Shown: positions 44,075-52,834 of the stretch, one piece after another
How the letters are laid out: each line of letters opens with the position of its first letter
Numbering within the stretch: position 1 is the stretch's first letter
Source: Eubacteriaceae bacterium Marseille-Q4139
Lineage (GTDB): Bacteria; Bacillota; Clostridia; Lachnospirales; Lachnospiraceae
Direction: 5' to 3'
NCBI GenBank assembly: GCA_018223415.1
Contig: JAGTTQ010000001.1
Location: 1,577,865-1,641,864, forward strand
Length of the DNA: 64,000 nucleotides
The notes under the pieces: generated by a model
The model's database searches: none
What the model was told of the DNA's origin: nothing
What the model saw: the letters and a program-made list of their open reading frames with translations, nothing else
Program-made: the position numbers and the translations under genes

Positions 44075-44267
44075 AAGGGTCGCCTCCTTTCCCGGCGGGC
44101 GGCTTTGCCCTCTTGGAAACAAAAGGCGGACAGTCGATAATGGTCGCCCGGAAACTCTGCTTACAGGTGCGGCGGCACTTGCGGCAAAGGGGATTGTATG
44201 TGATACAGTTGCGCTCATTGAGGAAAAACGCCCATTCCTGCTTGCGTTTCTTACTCATTCTCGGCAT
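44067..44267 (-). CDS. Small Cys-rich protein upstream of repA
   Basis: A 66-aa basic protein starting MPRMSKKRKQEWAFFLNERN, with a CITYNPLCRKCRRTCKQSF cluster suggesting a metal site. AAAGGAGCCGCT precedes the ATG. It ends inside the start region of repA, implying translational coupling. Function unknown. Confidence 0.6.
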   Translation of the reverse strand: MPRMSKKRKQEWAFFLNERNCITYNPLCRKCRRTCKQSFRATIIDCPPFVSKRAKPPAGKGGDPYR

Positions 44268-44450
44268 AGCGGCTCCTTTCTGCCGTTCCTATCGGGATAA
44301 TGGGATAGGCGGCGTTTTGTGTATCGTTTCGGTGTCATTTTCAAGGTTTTTCTGCCCTGTACGCCCCTTGAAAAATCCGGATGGTATTGCGGATAGGGGA
44401 AGTACCGGCAGTCTGTTTTGTAGGTTCTCGGTATCAGTCCGGGGCGGTTT

Positions 44451-46085
44451 TTATCGGTCTAAATCTTGCCGCCTGCCGCGCTGCGGCTCATTCCGGCGTA
44501 ACATCTGGTCGATATTGCCCTTGACGGTCTGAAGGTGACGGACGCGCTCTTTCTGCTCCCGGTAGTCGTGATACAGCCCGTCTTTCTGGACGATAAGTTC
44601 CTCAATCTCGGCCTGCAACGCTTTCCGGGCGGGCAGCTTGGAAATACCATGCTCCCGGAAATAGTGGGCGGCTGCGTCGGCTATAATAAACTCGCTTTCG
44701 TGCGCCTGCCGGTAAGCTGCGCGGGCTTTCTCGGACTTCTGGGCTTTCAGCCCGTCCCGGACAGGCTTGGTCTTGGCGTAGGCAAGTACCTGCCGCTGCA
44801 ATTCCTTTTTCCCGGACAGCTTCTTTTCCAGTGCTTTCAGCTCGCCGGTGGTCTGGCGCAATCCCTCATGGGCGGCGGCAAGGGCAGTTTCCAGTTCTTC
44901 CGGGGAAGTAAAGCCGTACTCCTGGTAGGCGTTCAGCGTCGCCGCCATTTGTTTGAGGTTGTGCATGGTCGCCCATTTCTCATATCCGCGCCCCTTGCCC
45001 TCGGACAGTTTCTTTTGAATGTCGATAAGCCGCTGTACGCCGTCCTGTTTCGGGGCGGTCTGCGTGGCTTTTTCGCGCTGTACGCTGGTTTTCTCCTGCC
45101 GGGGATATTCGGACATGGCGGCGGTCTTTTCTGCGGCTCTGACGGCGTTCTGCTCTAATTTCGCAAGGACGGCGGCGCGGTCAAAACCGTCGCCTAACTT
45201 CCGGGCGGTAATGGGCTTTGCCCTGTCCGGCGTGAGGTAGCTAAGCCGCCCCCGGCTCTCCTTGACGGTCACGCCCTCCCGCAAAAGCAGCGCGGAAAAT
45301 TCGTCATAGCTGGTGGCGGTGGCAAGGGCTTTCCCTATGGTCTGCCGCAGCTTGTCCTTGTCCGTTTCAAACTTGGTCTGCCGGGGCGTGATACCGTCCG
45401 CAATCATGGGCGCGTTCTTCTTATCAAGGGCAAGCTGCCCTTTCTTCCGCGCCCAGTATTCCCGGTCTGTGACGCGGTTTTTGCTGCCGTTCAAAAGGTC
45501 TATCTGGTAAAGCCCCTCCCGGTGACACATCTCCATGACTTCGGCTTTGAAGTAGCGCATAGCAGCGTCGGTACAGCGGTGCTTACAGCCGTCCTTTGTG
45601 TCCGCCGGTCTGTCCATGTAGGGCAGGAACGGTACTTCCTCAACTCGCAGACTGTTAATGACGATATGCACATGAATGTTGCCGCTGTGGTTATGCCCGT
45701 CCGGGTGGGTGCATACAAGGGCTTGGTGTCCGGGGAAATGTTCCCGGCAAAACTGTTCCCCTAATTCCTGCGCCCGGTCTGCGGTCAAGCCGTTGTCCGG
45801 CGCGTCGCGGGGGTCAAAGCTGATGATATAGTGGTGGCTCTTTACGTCCTCCCGCCGCTGGTTTTTCCCATAGCGGAGATTGGAACGCATACAGGCAACG
45901 GCAAAATCCTCGCCGCCGCAGTTCAATGTAGACAGCCGGTAGCCCTCGCGGGGAATGAGCCGCCCGTTTTCATCAAGGACGGGTTTCATGGTAAACTCGT
46001 CATGCTCGAACATGAGGTAACGCTCGGCGGCTCCGTAGTCGGCGTTTTTAGAGTTGATATGCTTGAGTGTTGCCAACAGCGTCAC
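44451..46085 (-). CDS. mobA: MobA/MobL-type relaxase of the nested element
   Basis: A 544-aa protein. The N-terminal relaxase domain has AERYLMFEHDEFTMKP with the likely catalytic Tyr, VKSHHYIISFDPRDAPDNGL and HPDGHNHSGNIHVHIVINSL (the three-His metal site). The C-terminal half is a long coiled coil with QRLIDIQKKLSEGKGRGYEK, like the ICE relaxase. It overlaps mobC by 38 bp. Confidence 0.9.
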   Translation of the reverse strand: MTLLATLKHINSKNADYGAAERYLMFEHDEFTMKPVLDENGRLIPREGYRLSTLNCGGEDFAVACMRSNLRYGKNQRREDVKSHHYIISFDPRDAPDNGLTADRAQELGEQFCREHFPGHQALVCTHPDGHNHSGNIHVHIVINSLRVEEVPFLPYMDRPADTKDGCKHRCTDAAMRYFKAEVMEMCHREGLYQIDLLNGSKNRVTDREYWARKKGQLALDKKNAPMIADGITPRQTKFETDKDKLRQTIGKALATATSYDEFSALLLREGVTVKESRGRLSYLTPDRAKPITARKLGDGFDRAAVLAKLEQNAVRAAEKTAAMSEYPRQEKTSVQREKATQTAPKQDGVQRLIDIQKKLSEGKGRGYEKWATMHNLKQMAATLNAYQEYGFTSPEELETALAAAHEGLRQTTGELKALEKKLSGKKELQRQVLAYAKTKPVRDGLKAQKSEKARAAYRQAHESEFIIADAAAHYFREHGISKLPARKALQAEIEELIVQKDGLYHDYREQKERVRHLQTVKGNIDQMLRRNEPQRGRRQDLDR

Positions 46086-46446
46086 CTACTTTCTGTAAGA
46101 CCTCGTATTTGAGGGCGGCAAGGTCGGAAACGGCGGCGCGTACCTCGCCGGACAGGGCGTTGTAGGGTGCGCCGTACTCGTTGAGATACCGGGCTATCTG
46201 GTTTAGGTTGCCGCCGATCCGCCCGTACTCGGCGGCTAACTTCCCGACAGCGGCCAGCAATTCATCATTGACCGCCGACACATGGACAACGGGGCGTATG
46301 GTTGCCCGCCGTATGGCCTGCCGGAGAAATTCGGACTGGCTGATACCGTAAGGGGCAAGCCGCTCTGTGAAGTCGGCGTATTCTTCCTCGGACAGCCGGG
46401 TTTTCACAACGCGGCTGCGGTGGGGCGTGTTGTATTTCTTTCGCAT
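46048..46446 (-). CDS. mobC: MobC-like relaxosome protein of the nested element
   Basis: A 132-aa protein starting MRKKYNTPHRSRVVKTRLSE after AAAGGAGGTCACGACC. The N-terminal ribbon-helix-helix is followed by RIGGNLNQIARYLNEYGAPY, the MobC core. It acts with the downstream relaxase at the adjacent oriT. Confidence 0.85.
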   Translation of the reverse strand: MRKKYNTPHRSRVVKTRLSEEEYADFTERLAPYGISQSEFLRQAIRRATIRPVVHVSAVNDELLAAVGKLAAEYGRIGGNLNQIARYLNEYGAPYNALSGEVRAAVSDLAALKYEVLQKVGDAVGNTQAYQL

Positions 46447-46473
46447 GGTCGTGACCTCCTTTCTTTGCCGCAT

Positions 46474-47189
46474 GAGCGCGGCGGGGATAAGCGGCGCAAG
46501 CCGCCATAGCAGGGTTTGGGGAAGGCACTCCCCAACAAGTTTCCCGCAGGGGCAAAATGAGCGGTAAGCGAATTTTGGTACTGTGGTAGAAACTTGCTCT
46601 TAGTAAGCCGCAGACTTCCCCCTATCCGGCACATAGCCCCCGGCGCGGGGGTGGGGAAAGCTGATACCGGCGGGAAATATCCAGTTGCGGCGGGGATGGG
46701 GCTGCGGTGTGCCGTTTCCTTTTGCCGCTCATAAAGCGAATGGGACGGCGGTTTTTACCCGCTGTTCTTCCTTTCCGCTAAAGATACACTTGGAGAGGGC
46801 TTTTCTGCCCGCTGTTCGGGAATTTTTACAAATTTTCTCTCGTTTCTTATAGTTCCGGCGGCGTGGGAAATGCCAAAGGTGGGGCAGATTTCCTCCGCTC
46901 AATCCCAACTCCCCAAAAAAGATGAAAAATGCCAAATGGAATGAAAAGTTCTCCCTATTCCCTACAAACCATGAAAAAGGGAAAATGACGGAGATTTCAT
47001 AAAATTTTTCTCTTTGTACCTAAAGACGGACAACTTTTCAAAATGCCAAATGGACGACAAAAAAAGCAGCAAATCTTTTCAGACTTACTGCTTTTCGCTG
47101 CCGCCGGTGGCGGTAGATTATTCAATTAGTTTTACAAACTGGGATTTGTTGATTTTTTCTGTTGCGCTCATTTCTTGATAATGTAAAAG
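46474..47189. other. Non-coding region with putative oriT of the nested element
   Basis: At 46512-46539, GGGTTTGGGGAAGG and CACTCCCCAACAAG form an inverted repeat closely matching the ICE oriT candidate (27642-27665, opposite strand). Further right, AAATGCCAAA occurs three times (near 46868, 46927 and 47043), two of them followed by TGG. No gene is credible here. Confidence 0.6.
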
Positions 47190-47684
47190 TTAAACCAGGG
47201 TTTTTGTTAAACGTGTTCCAATGGTTAAATACGGCTCACCCAAATATTCGTTTTCTTCAATTACATAGCCATTCTTTTGATAAAACGATATAGCGGCCGT
47301 ATTTTCCTGAAATGCCCATATAACGATTTCTTGATAACCTCGCTTTTTAGCTTCTCGTTCAGAAAAAGAAATACATTGGCTGCCGATATTATGTCCTTGT
47401 GCTTCCGGTCTTACATAAATACGCCAAATCTCAAAAGCTCCTTTTTTATCCATATCTGCTGTATCGCCTATTGATAATAGCGCTAATATCTGGCCTTGTT
47501 CTTCCCAAACATATTCCAATAGCCGTCTTGATTGGAAGTCATGCCTTAGTTCCTCTGCGCGTTTTTTACAACCATCTTCATTTAGCAAAAGTGGATTTAC
47601 ATAATCTGAATATGTCTTTTTCCAATTTGTATTCACTATATCAATCGCTATATTATAATCTTTCTCTGCTAAAGGTCGTATCAT
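47190..47684 (-). CDS. GNAT-family N-acetyltransferase
   Basis: A 164-aa protein. The GNAT fold is marked by IWRIYVRPEAQGHNIGSQCI (acetyl-CoA loop RPEAQGHNIG) and VIWAFQENTAAISFYQKNGY. The substrate cannot be inferred. AT-rich cargo of the nested element, followed by an unrelated flavodoxin gene. Confidence 0.85.
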   Translation of the reverse strand: MIRPLAEKDYNIAIDIVNTNWKKTYSDYVNPLLLNEDGCKKRAEELRHDFQSRRLLEYVWEEQGQILALLSIGDTADMDKKGAFEIWRIYVRPEAQGHNIGSQCISFSEREAKKRGYQEIVIWAFQENTAAISFYQKNGYVIEENEYLGEPYLTIGTRLTKTLV

Positions 47685-47738
47685 AAATTTGTTCCTCTAA
47701 CTTGACTGCTAATTTTTTCAGCTCTATAAACTGGGATT

Positions 47739-48263
47739 TTATGAGATAATTTCTGCTATATGGTTTAAGGAATTGAAATCAACAAAGTCAACTTTTGAGT
47801 TAAAAGTTTCTATCATAGCTTTAATCTCAGCAGTTTTCTTTTCTTCTGGCAATTTTTTTGCCTTGTTATATAAAAGTGTCATCATTGTTTTATGCTTAAA
47901 AGTCAACTTTTGGTAATCAATCCCACCTCTTAAATGAAAAACAGATGAATCTTTTAATAAATGCTCTGGCACTTGTTTTCTTATGGAATTTCTGATATTG
48001 CTTATATTTGCCTTATCACACACATCTGCTAATCCAACTGTCACGATAACCAGCTTTGTATTTGAAGATAATTTTTTAACTGTATTCTTTAACCCTTTAA
48101 TGCCACCTGCATATAAACCACCAAAATAGATTATTCGCTCATAATCAGTTAAGGTTTTTATATCCTCATAGCTGATAACTGGAAAATCCGTCATTTCTGC
48201 AAATTTTTCTGCATATCGCTTTGTTGTGCCATACTGACTGCCATATATAATTAAAGTATTCAT
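47739..48263 (-). CDS. Flavodoxin-domain protein
   Basis: A 174-aa protein starting MNTLIIYGSQYGTTKRYAEK, the FMN phosphate-binding loop. IIYFGGLYAGGIKGLKNTVK and TVGLADVCDKANI follow. It is similar in outline to HemG-like flavodoxins. The start at 48263 follows GGAGGAAATAT. Probably cargo with a redox role. Confidence 0.82.
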   Translation of the reverse strand: MNTLIIYGSQYGTTKRYAEKFAEMTDFPVISYEDIKTLTDYERIIYFGGLYAGGIKGLKNTVKKLSSNTKLVIVTVGLADVCDKANISNIRNSIRKQVPEHLLKDSSVFHLRGGIDYQKLTFKHKTMMTLLYNKAKKLPEEKKTAEIKAMIETFNSKVDFVDFNSLNHIAEIIS

Positions 48264-48342
48264 ATATTTCCTCCACAACTTCCAATTTGTCACTGGCTTT
48301 ATTATACTCTATTTCGTCACATAAGTATAGCTGTATGCGGCG

Positions 48343-48546
48343 TTATCTGCCAAACTCATATTTAAAAATTGCGGTCAATAGCTTTTCTGTGATGTAGTCC
48401 TCTGTGTCCTGGTCTACCCGTCCATCAACAAGAGAGTAATAACAGATAAGTCCCCGGTAATGCTGTAAAACAGTGTTGACCGCCTCCGGCTCGCCGCTGG
48501 TGGCTTTGATGATTATTTCGTATGGGAGAAGTCGGTTATTCCTCAT
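48343..48546 (-). CDS. Conjugative-transposon helix-turn-helix protein (Tn916 Orf8-like)
   Basis: A 67-aa protein starting MRNNRLLPYEIIIKATSGEP and continuing AVNTVLQHYRGLICYYS. The pattern matches the small HTH proteins encoded with a sigma factor in Tn916-like elements. It overlaps the sigma gene by 11 bp. Confidence 0.78.
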   Translation of the reverse strand: MRNNRLLPYEIIIKATSGEPEAVNTVLQHYRGLICYYSLVDGRVDQDTEDYITEKLLTAIFKYEFGR

Positions 48547-48982
48547 GCGCCATTCCCTCCATTTCCTCATAAAGCCGCCGTATGGACTTGCGGATATGGC
48601 GGCCGGTCGCGCTGCGGCTGCGCCCGTACAGCTTGCCGATTTTCTCCTGTGAAATGCGGCGGTAAAAGGATAGGTAAAGCATTTCCTGTTCTTCTACCGG
48701 CAGACGGGAGAGAGCTTGTACCAGCAGGCCGTTGTTCAAGATAACCGTATCGCCGCAAAGGTTCAGTATGTATTCCTCGTCCGGCTCCGGGGCTTGAAAA
48801 CATTTATCGTTCGTGCCTAAAGGGTGATATTTTTCTTCTGTGAGGTATTCAAGGGATATTTCTCTTTTGTATTTGCGGTTCCTTGTTCTGACAGCAGTAC
48901 ACATAGCGTTGCGGATAACGACTTTACAAAAAGCGTGGAACGTGTACTCGATATGCTCTTTGTATTCTTCCGTACAGGTCAT
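48536..48982 (-). CDS. Sigma-70 family factor (Tn916 Orf7-like)
   Basis: A 148-aa protein starting MTCTEEYKEHIEYTFHAFCK. Region 2-like segment VVIRNAMCTAVRTRNRKYKR, and region 4 LPVEEQEMLYLSFYRRISQE then KIGKLYGRSRSATGRHIRKS. The start at 48982 follows AAAGGGGGAATTTCC. It likely regulates element genes together with the HTH partner. Confidence 0.82.
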   Translation of the reverse strand: MTCTEEYKEHIEYTFHAFCKVVIRNAMCTAVRTRNRKYKREISLEYLTEEKYHPLGTNDKCFQAPEPDEEYILNLCGDTVILNNGLLVQALSRLPVEEQEMLYLSFYRRISQEKIGKLYGRSRSATGRHIRKSIRRLYEEMEGMAHEE

Positions 48983-49204
48983 GGAAATTCCCCCTTTCCT
49001 CAAAGGCTTGTGCATGGTTGACGGGCTGCATTTATGATAAACAGGGGGCGGCAGCACTCTTTGCTGTCGCCCCTTGATTACCCTCCTGCAAAGACGGGCG
49101 GGGCTGTCAACGGCGGCGCGGTACGCGGCGTTCATCTTGACCGTTGGCTGGCTCGGCTGGCTTTGCTATATAATATTCACTAATCTTTTCCGCGCAATTT
49201 GATT

Positions 49205-49528
49205 TTAAAGATTACCAAATAGGGAAATATAAATCAATCCGATTGTTCCTATGGCAATGAAACTTAACGCCAAACCGACTCTTTTTTTTCGAGAGTCAAA
49301 TTCTCTTCTTGAACTATCCGTCATATTAGAGGGATACTTATTTCTACCGATTAGGTATAATAAAAGACCACCACCGCCATTTCCACTAAGTGAAAAAATG
49401 CCCCAAAAATTAGGGTGTTTCAATCCTCTGCTTTCTGCATCAAGAGCTACTAATCTGAAAAGTTGATAAATAAAAGTAAATGCACCTAATAAAACCATAA
49501 ATACAAAAGTAGTTGCTAAAACTATCAT
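49205..49528 (-). CDS. Small membrane protein
   Basis: A 107-aa protein. Hydrophobic segments are at the N-terminus (VLATTFVFMVLLGAFTFIYQ), the middle (GGGGLLLYLIGR) and the C-terminus (VGLALSFIAIGTIGLIYISL). Paired with the membrane-anchored XRE regulator just upstream. Function unknown. Confidence 0.65.
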   Translation of the reverse strand: MIVLATTFVFMVLLGAFTFIYQLFRLVALDAESRGLKHPNFWGIFSLSGNGGGGLLLYLIGRNKYPSNMTDSSRREFDSRKKRVGLALSFIAIGTIGLIYISLFGNL

Positions 49529-49540
49529 TACTAATTCCTC

Positions 49541-49948
49541 CTAAAGTTTTTTTATTATCTGATAAAATACCATACAAGTCGAGATAATACTGAGAGATGA
49601 ACCTCCCATAATCAAATAGTTATTTTTTACTATTAGTCCATTAAACAATGTAAACAAAATGAGAATCAAAATATTTATGGCGATTGCTAAAATCAGTTTT
49701 TGATTACTCTTTACAGTGTTTGTGCTTTTCTCCAAATGTTCTATCATTTCTGTATCCTCCTTCAAAAGTCTGTCAAGGCTAATATCATACAAGTTACTCA
49801 GTTTGATTACACTCACAATATCAGGAAATGATTTTTCGTTTTCCCAGTTTGATATGGTTTGACGGGAAACTTGTATTTTCTCCGCCACACACTCTTGAGT
49901 TAATCCCGCCTTTACTCTTGCCTGTTTTAGCTTGACGCCTATCTCCAT
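49541..49948 (-). CDS. Membrane-anchored XRE regulator
   Basis: A 135-aa protein starting MEIGVKLKQARVKAGLTQEC after AAAGGAGGAAAAGTGTT. The HTH (VSRQTISNWENEKSFPDIVS) is followed by two membrane helices (LILAIAINILILILFTLFNG, YLIMGGSSLSIISTCMVFYQ). This class senses membrane or partner signals. It is co-transcribed with the 107-aa membrane protein. Confidence 0.82.
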   Translation of the reverse strand: MEIGVKLKQARVKAGLTQECVAEKIQVSRQTISNWENEKSFPDIVSVIKLSNLYDISLDRLLKEDTEMIEHLEKSTNTVKSNQKLILAIAINILILILFTLFNGLIVKNNYLIMGGSSLSIISTCMVFYQIIKKL

Positions 49949-50401
49949 AACACTTTTCCTCCTTTCGTAAACACTATCACATTTTTTGAATTGATTGTCT
50001 ATCAAAATTGCTTTACATCAACTAAATATTCTTGTCAAAATTCTTTTACATACAATATATAGTAGTTAAAGGTGGAACACCCCATATACATTTAGGAAGT
50101 ATTTACCATTAACGATATCAGCGAATTTGCTATTTATTATACATTAAAGATACGGTTTTATCTATTGTTGTTTTTGTATTTTGGAATAGTGGGTTGTCTA
50201 TCTTTTAATTTTTTATGTTACTTTATGGCACATGAGCATTGGAGCCAGGGTTGTCCGATCCGTAGCCCTCCAGGAGATTGACTACGCCCCACACGCCCAG
50301 GCCAGCGCCGAGAGCCACAACAAGGGTCTGTAAAGTATCAATAGCGGAAGAAAAGAACTGCATAGAGCCTCCATTTCTCCGGGTGTTCCCCGGCCATGAA
50401 A

Positions 50402-50423
50402 AAAGCCGCCATTACTGGCGGCA
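50402..50423 (-). terminator. Terminator after virD4
   Basis: Minus strand GCCGCCAGTAATGGCGGC followed by TTTTTT, between virD4 and the Maff2 start. Confidence 0.78.
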
Positions 50424-50435
50424 GGTTACAACTTC

Positions 50436-50450
50436 GGGACACTTTGTCCC
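50436..50450. repeat. Dispersed ICE palindrome, copy 11
   Basis: Perfect-arm core GGGACACTTTGTCCC, flanks ACTTC and AAAGT. Right after the virD4 stop and before its terminator. Confidence 0.88.
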
Positions 50451-50459
50451 AAAGTCCAT

Positions 50460-52313
50460 TTATGCAAAGGCGTCTGGATCGTCGATGTCGTCATAGTTGA
50501 GGATGTCCTCGTCCTCTTCCGTGAGCGCATCGTCCGGCACAGCCACCTCATACATCTCACACGCCTCGTTAAGCCCGGGCCGCCTGCGGCGGTTAATGAG
50601 CTTATCGAGGTCAAAAGCGTTTTTGATTTTGTCGGCCTCAGCCGTGTATTTATAATTCGGGTGCTTTTTTAGGTCATACTTCGGGGAGTAGAACGGGGGC
50701 AGGCCCCTAAGCTGTAAAATGCACTTGTCCCCGGGCATGGTTGCCAGCTCGCTGGGCGTCATCAGCTCCCGGCCCAGCCGCTGGGTGTTCAGATTGTAGC
50801 TTTCCGACTGCCCCTTCGAACGGCCATCGGTCTGCATATAGATGGTTGCCTTCCCCAGCCAGTTTTCCGATATTTCCTTGATGGTGCTGGCCTCGCGGCC
50901 TCCCAGGAATACCACGCTGTCCATATTTCCGAGGATTGTCTCCGCGTGTTTATCGTAAATGGCCTTGCACTGCGCCAACTGCTGGTAAAAGAGTGTCAGC
51001 GATACCTCGCGGGAGCGGATCACGGCGCAGATTTTTTCGAGCTGGGGCACTTGTCCCGTGTTTGCCGCCTCGTCCCACAGCACCCGTACATGGTGGGGCA
51101 GGCGGCCCCCGTGAACATTGTCGGCCCTTTCGCACAGCAGATTGAACATCTGCGAAAAGGCCAGGGCCACAAGAAAGTTATAGGTCTGCGTGGTGTCCGA
51201 AATGATAAAGAACACCGCCGTTTTCCGATCCCCGATGCGGTCAAGCTCCATCTCGTCATAGCTCATAATCTCCCGGAGTTGGGGGATGTCAAAGGGGGCC
51301 AGACGCGCACCGCAGGAAATCAAGATCGACTTGGCAGTTTTGCCGCTACTTAACTTATATTTGCGGTATTGCTTGACCGCAAAGCAGTCCGGCTTGCGTT
51401 TCTCCAGCCCCTTGAACATATAGTCCACAGCGTTTAGGAAATTTTCATCGTCCTCCTTTACCTCCATGCCGGAAATCATATCGACCAGCGTGTTTATGTT
51501 TCGATCCTCGGCGGGCCCCTCAAAAATGATATAGGCAATCAGAGCGCAGTATAAGAGCGTCTCCGCCTTTGTCCAGAACGGATCGCCCTCCTTGCCCTCG
51601 CCTTTGGTGTTGGAAATCAGCGCATCCACAAATTTGAGGATGTCCGCCTCATTCTTGATATAGGCCAGCGGATTGTAGTGCATGGATTTTGAGAAATCAA
51701 TGGAATTGAAAACCTTAATCCGATACCCACGCCGTTGCAGGAAAGCTCCCACCTGGGAGAGCACCCCGCCTTTCGGATCGACACAGACAAAGCTGCACCC
51801 GTCCTTTTTGTCCGCGCTGGCCTGGAGCAGCTGGGGAGTAAGCCAAAAGCGGGTTTTTCCCGAGCCGGACGAACCGATGACGCAGGCGTTTAGGTTGCGG
51901 GCGTTGGCTGGATTTTTGGGGCGGGTGTTCATGGTAAGGAACTCCGTCCCGGTCAGAATGATGTTGTTTTCAAACTTTGGATCGACGAAAGGGGCGATGT
52001 CTTTGGGGCCGCCCCACCGCGCCGATCCGTATTCTTCATCCCGTCTGTATTTTTTGGCGTTCTTGCTTTTGAAGTAAATCAAGAGCCGAAAGCCCGCCGC
52101 GCCCACGATGCCGATGAGCCAGTCAAGGGGATTAAGCCCCGGCGCAAAGTCGGCAAAGGCCGGGCTGATGGTCTGGCCCAGGCCCATGAGCTTATGGGGC
52201 AAATCCGCGCCCCCGGCCAGCCGGTAGGCCGTCCCCAGCTTTAGGCAGGCCCACAGCACGAACAGATAGGGGATATTGGGAAGTACATATTTCTTGATTT
52301 TATCTGTCCTCAC
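50460..52313 (-). CDS. virD4: VirD4/TraG coupling protein
   Basis: A 617-aa protein. Membrane helices lie near the N-terminus (NIPYLFVLWACLKLGTAY; PLDWLIGIVGAAGFRLLIYF). Walker A is ACVIGSSGSGKTRFWLTPQL and Walker B is HVRVLWDEAANTGQVPQLEK. It delivers the relaxase-DNA complex to the secretion channel. It overlaps pcfB by 14 bp. Confidence 0.94.
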   Translation of the reverse strand: MRTDKIKKYVLPNIPYLFVLWACLKLGTAYRLAGGADLPHKLMGLGQTISPAFADFAPGLNPLDWLIGIVGAAGFRLLIYFKSKNAKKYRRDEEYGSARWGGPKDIAPFVDPKFENNIILTGTEFLTMNTRPKNPANARNLNACVIGSSGSGKTRFWLTPQLLQASADKKDGCSFVCVDPKGGVLSQVGAFLQRRGYRIKVFNSIDFSKSMHYNPLAYIKNEADILKFVDALISNTKGEGKEGDPFWTKAETLLYCALIAYIIFEGPAEDRNINTLVDMISGMEVKEDDENFLNAVDYMFKGLEKRKPDCFAVKQYRKYKLSSGKTAKSILISCGARLAPFDIPQLREIMSYDEMELDRIGDRKTAVFFIISDTTQTYNFLVALAFSQMFNLLCERADNVHGGRLPHHVRVLWDEAANTGQVPQLEKICAVIRSREVSLTLFYQQLAQCKAIYDKHAETILGNMDSVVFLGGREASTIKEISENWLGKATIYMQTDGRSKGQSESYNLNTQRLGRELMTPSELATMPGDKCILQLRGLPPFYSPKYDLKKHPNYKYTAEADKIKNAFDLDKLINRRRRPGLNEACEMYEVAVPDDALTEEDEDILNYDDIDDPDAFA

Positions 52314-52779
52314 GAACCGCCTCCTTTACCCGTTCCCGCTTGCGCGGTTTCTCCTTCGCAAGCTGATCCGCCGCCTGTTTAAGCTGTTCCCGGATGGGAA
52401 CACGGCGGGACTTGGATTTATTCAGCACCTTCCGCGAGTATTCAGAAAAGCAGGCGGTAATCGCATCCGCCTGCCCAGCCTTGAAAAACAACAGATATTT
52501 GTCCGGCCCGGTTTTATAAAAGGCATAGTCCACATTCCACTTCCGGGCCACCCGGTCAAACGCCTTCGTGTCCCCGGATAGCTCAATGCTGTTTGTGGCC
52601 GCGCCGTGGGCCATGAGCTTTTTCACGCTCTGCCTGCCGTGGGGCGTCTGGTGCTCCCGGTGGGCCTTTCGGATCTTCCGGCCCACAGCTCCCACCACAT
52701 AGGCAAGGCCCCGGGCCGTCAGCTTGCTGGCGCGGACAGATACGGCAATCGTGCGCCGGGAAACATCTTCATCAATCAG
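52300..52779 (-). CDS. PcfB-family protein, apparently starting at CTG (or ATT)
   Basis: The frame opens right after an in-frame TAA as CTG ATT GAT GAA GAT, encoding DEDVSRRTIAVSVRASKLTA then RGLAYVVGAVGRKIRKAHRE, typical of PcfB (DUF3801). GGAGG lies 8 bp before the CTG. No ATG, GTG or TTG occurs until GTG at 52698, which would remove 27 conserved-looking residues. Full length is 159 aa. PcfB works with the coupling protein encoded directly downstream. Confidence 0.8.
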   Translation of the reverse strand: MIDEDVSRRTIAVSVRASKLTARGLAYVVGAVGRKIRKAHREHQTPHGRQSVKKLMAHGAATNSIELSGDTKAFDRVARKWNVDYAFYKTGPDKYLLFFKAGQADAITACFSEYSRKVLNKSKSRRVPIREQLKQAADQLAKEKPRKRERVKEAVREDR

Positions 52780-52809
52780 TTACACCGCCTCCTTTCCGGC
52801 GGCTACCTC

Positions 52810-52824
52810 GGGACAAAGTGTCTC
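52810..52824. repeat. Dispersed ICE palindrome, copy 12
   Basis: Core GGGACAAAGTGTCTC, flanks ACCTC and GAAGT. Between pcfB and ardA. Confidence 0.85.
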
Positions 52825-52834
52825 GAAGTGCCGC

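Larger units (their letters stand above)
40487..50235. mobile_element. Nested mobilizable element (Tn4451/Tn6104-like)
   Basis: About 9.75 kb. Both ends carry GA (40487-40488 and 50234-50235) next to related inverted ends: left GATGTGCGATAAAG, right (complement) TCATGTGCCATAAAG. GA at both ends is the hallmark of TnpX/TndX-type transposition. It encodes a serine recombinase, TnpW, DnaC-like ATPase, RepA, relaxase, MobC, oriT and AT-rich cargo, with no secretion genes. It would depend on a helper such as the host ICE. Confidence 0.85.
40393..50363 (-). pseudogene. Maff2-family (VirB2-like) gene split by the nested element
   Basis: The 5' part (50236-50363) reads MQFFSSAIDTLQTLVVALGA then GLGVWGVVNLLEGYG. 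The 3' part (40393-40486) reads KSQGMKQLMAGGGIILLGTT then LIPLLSGLF. Together they are the two-helix Maff2 protein, a pilin-like channel component. Joining the parts at the shared GA leaves the 3' part off frame by one base near a T5 run, so there is also a small indel or a boundary shift. The 5' part now ends at a stop in the nested element (50223). Loss should affect transfer. Confidence 0.8.
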
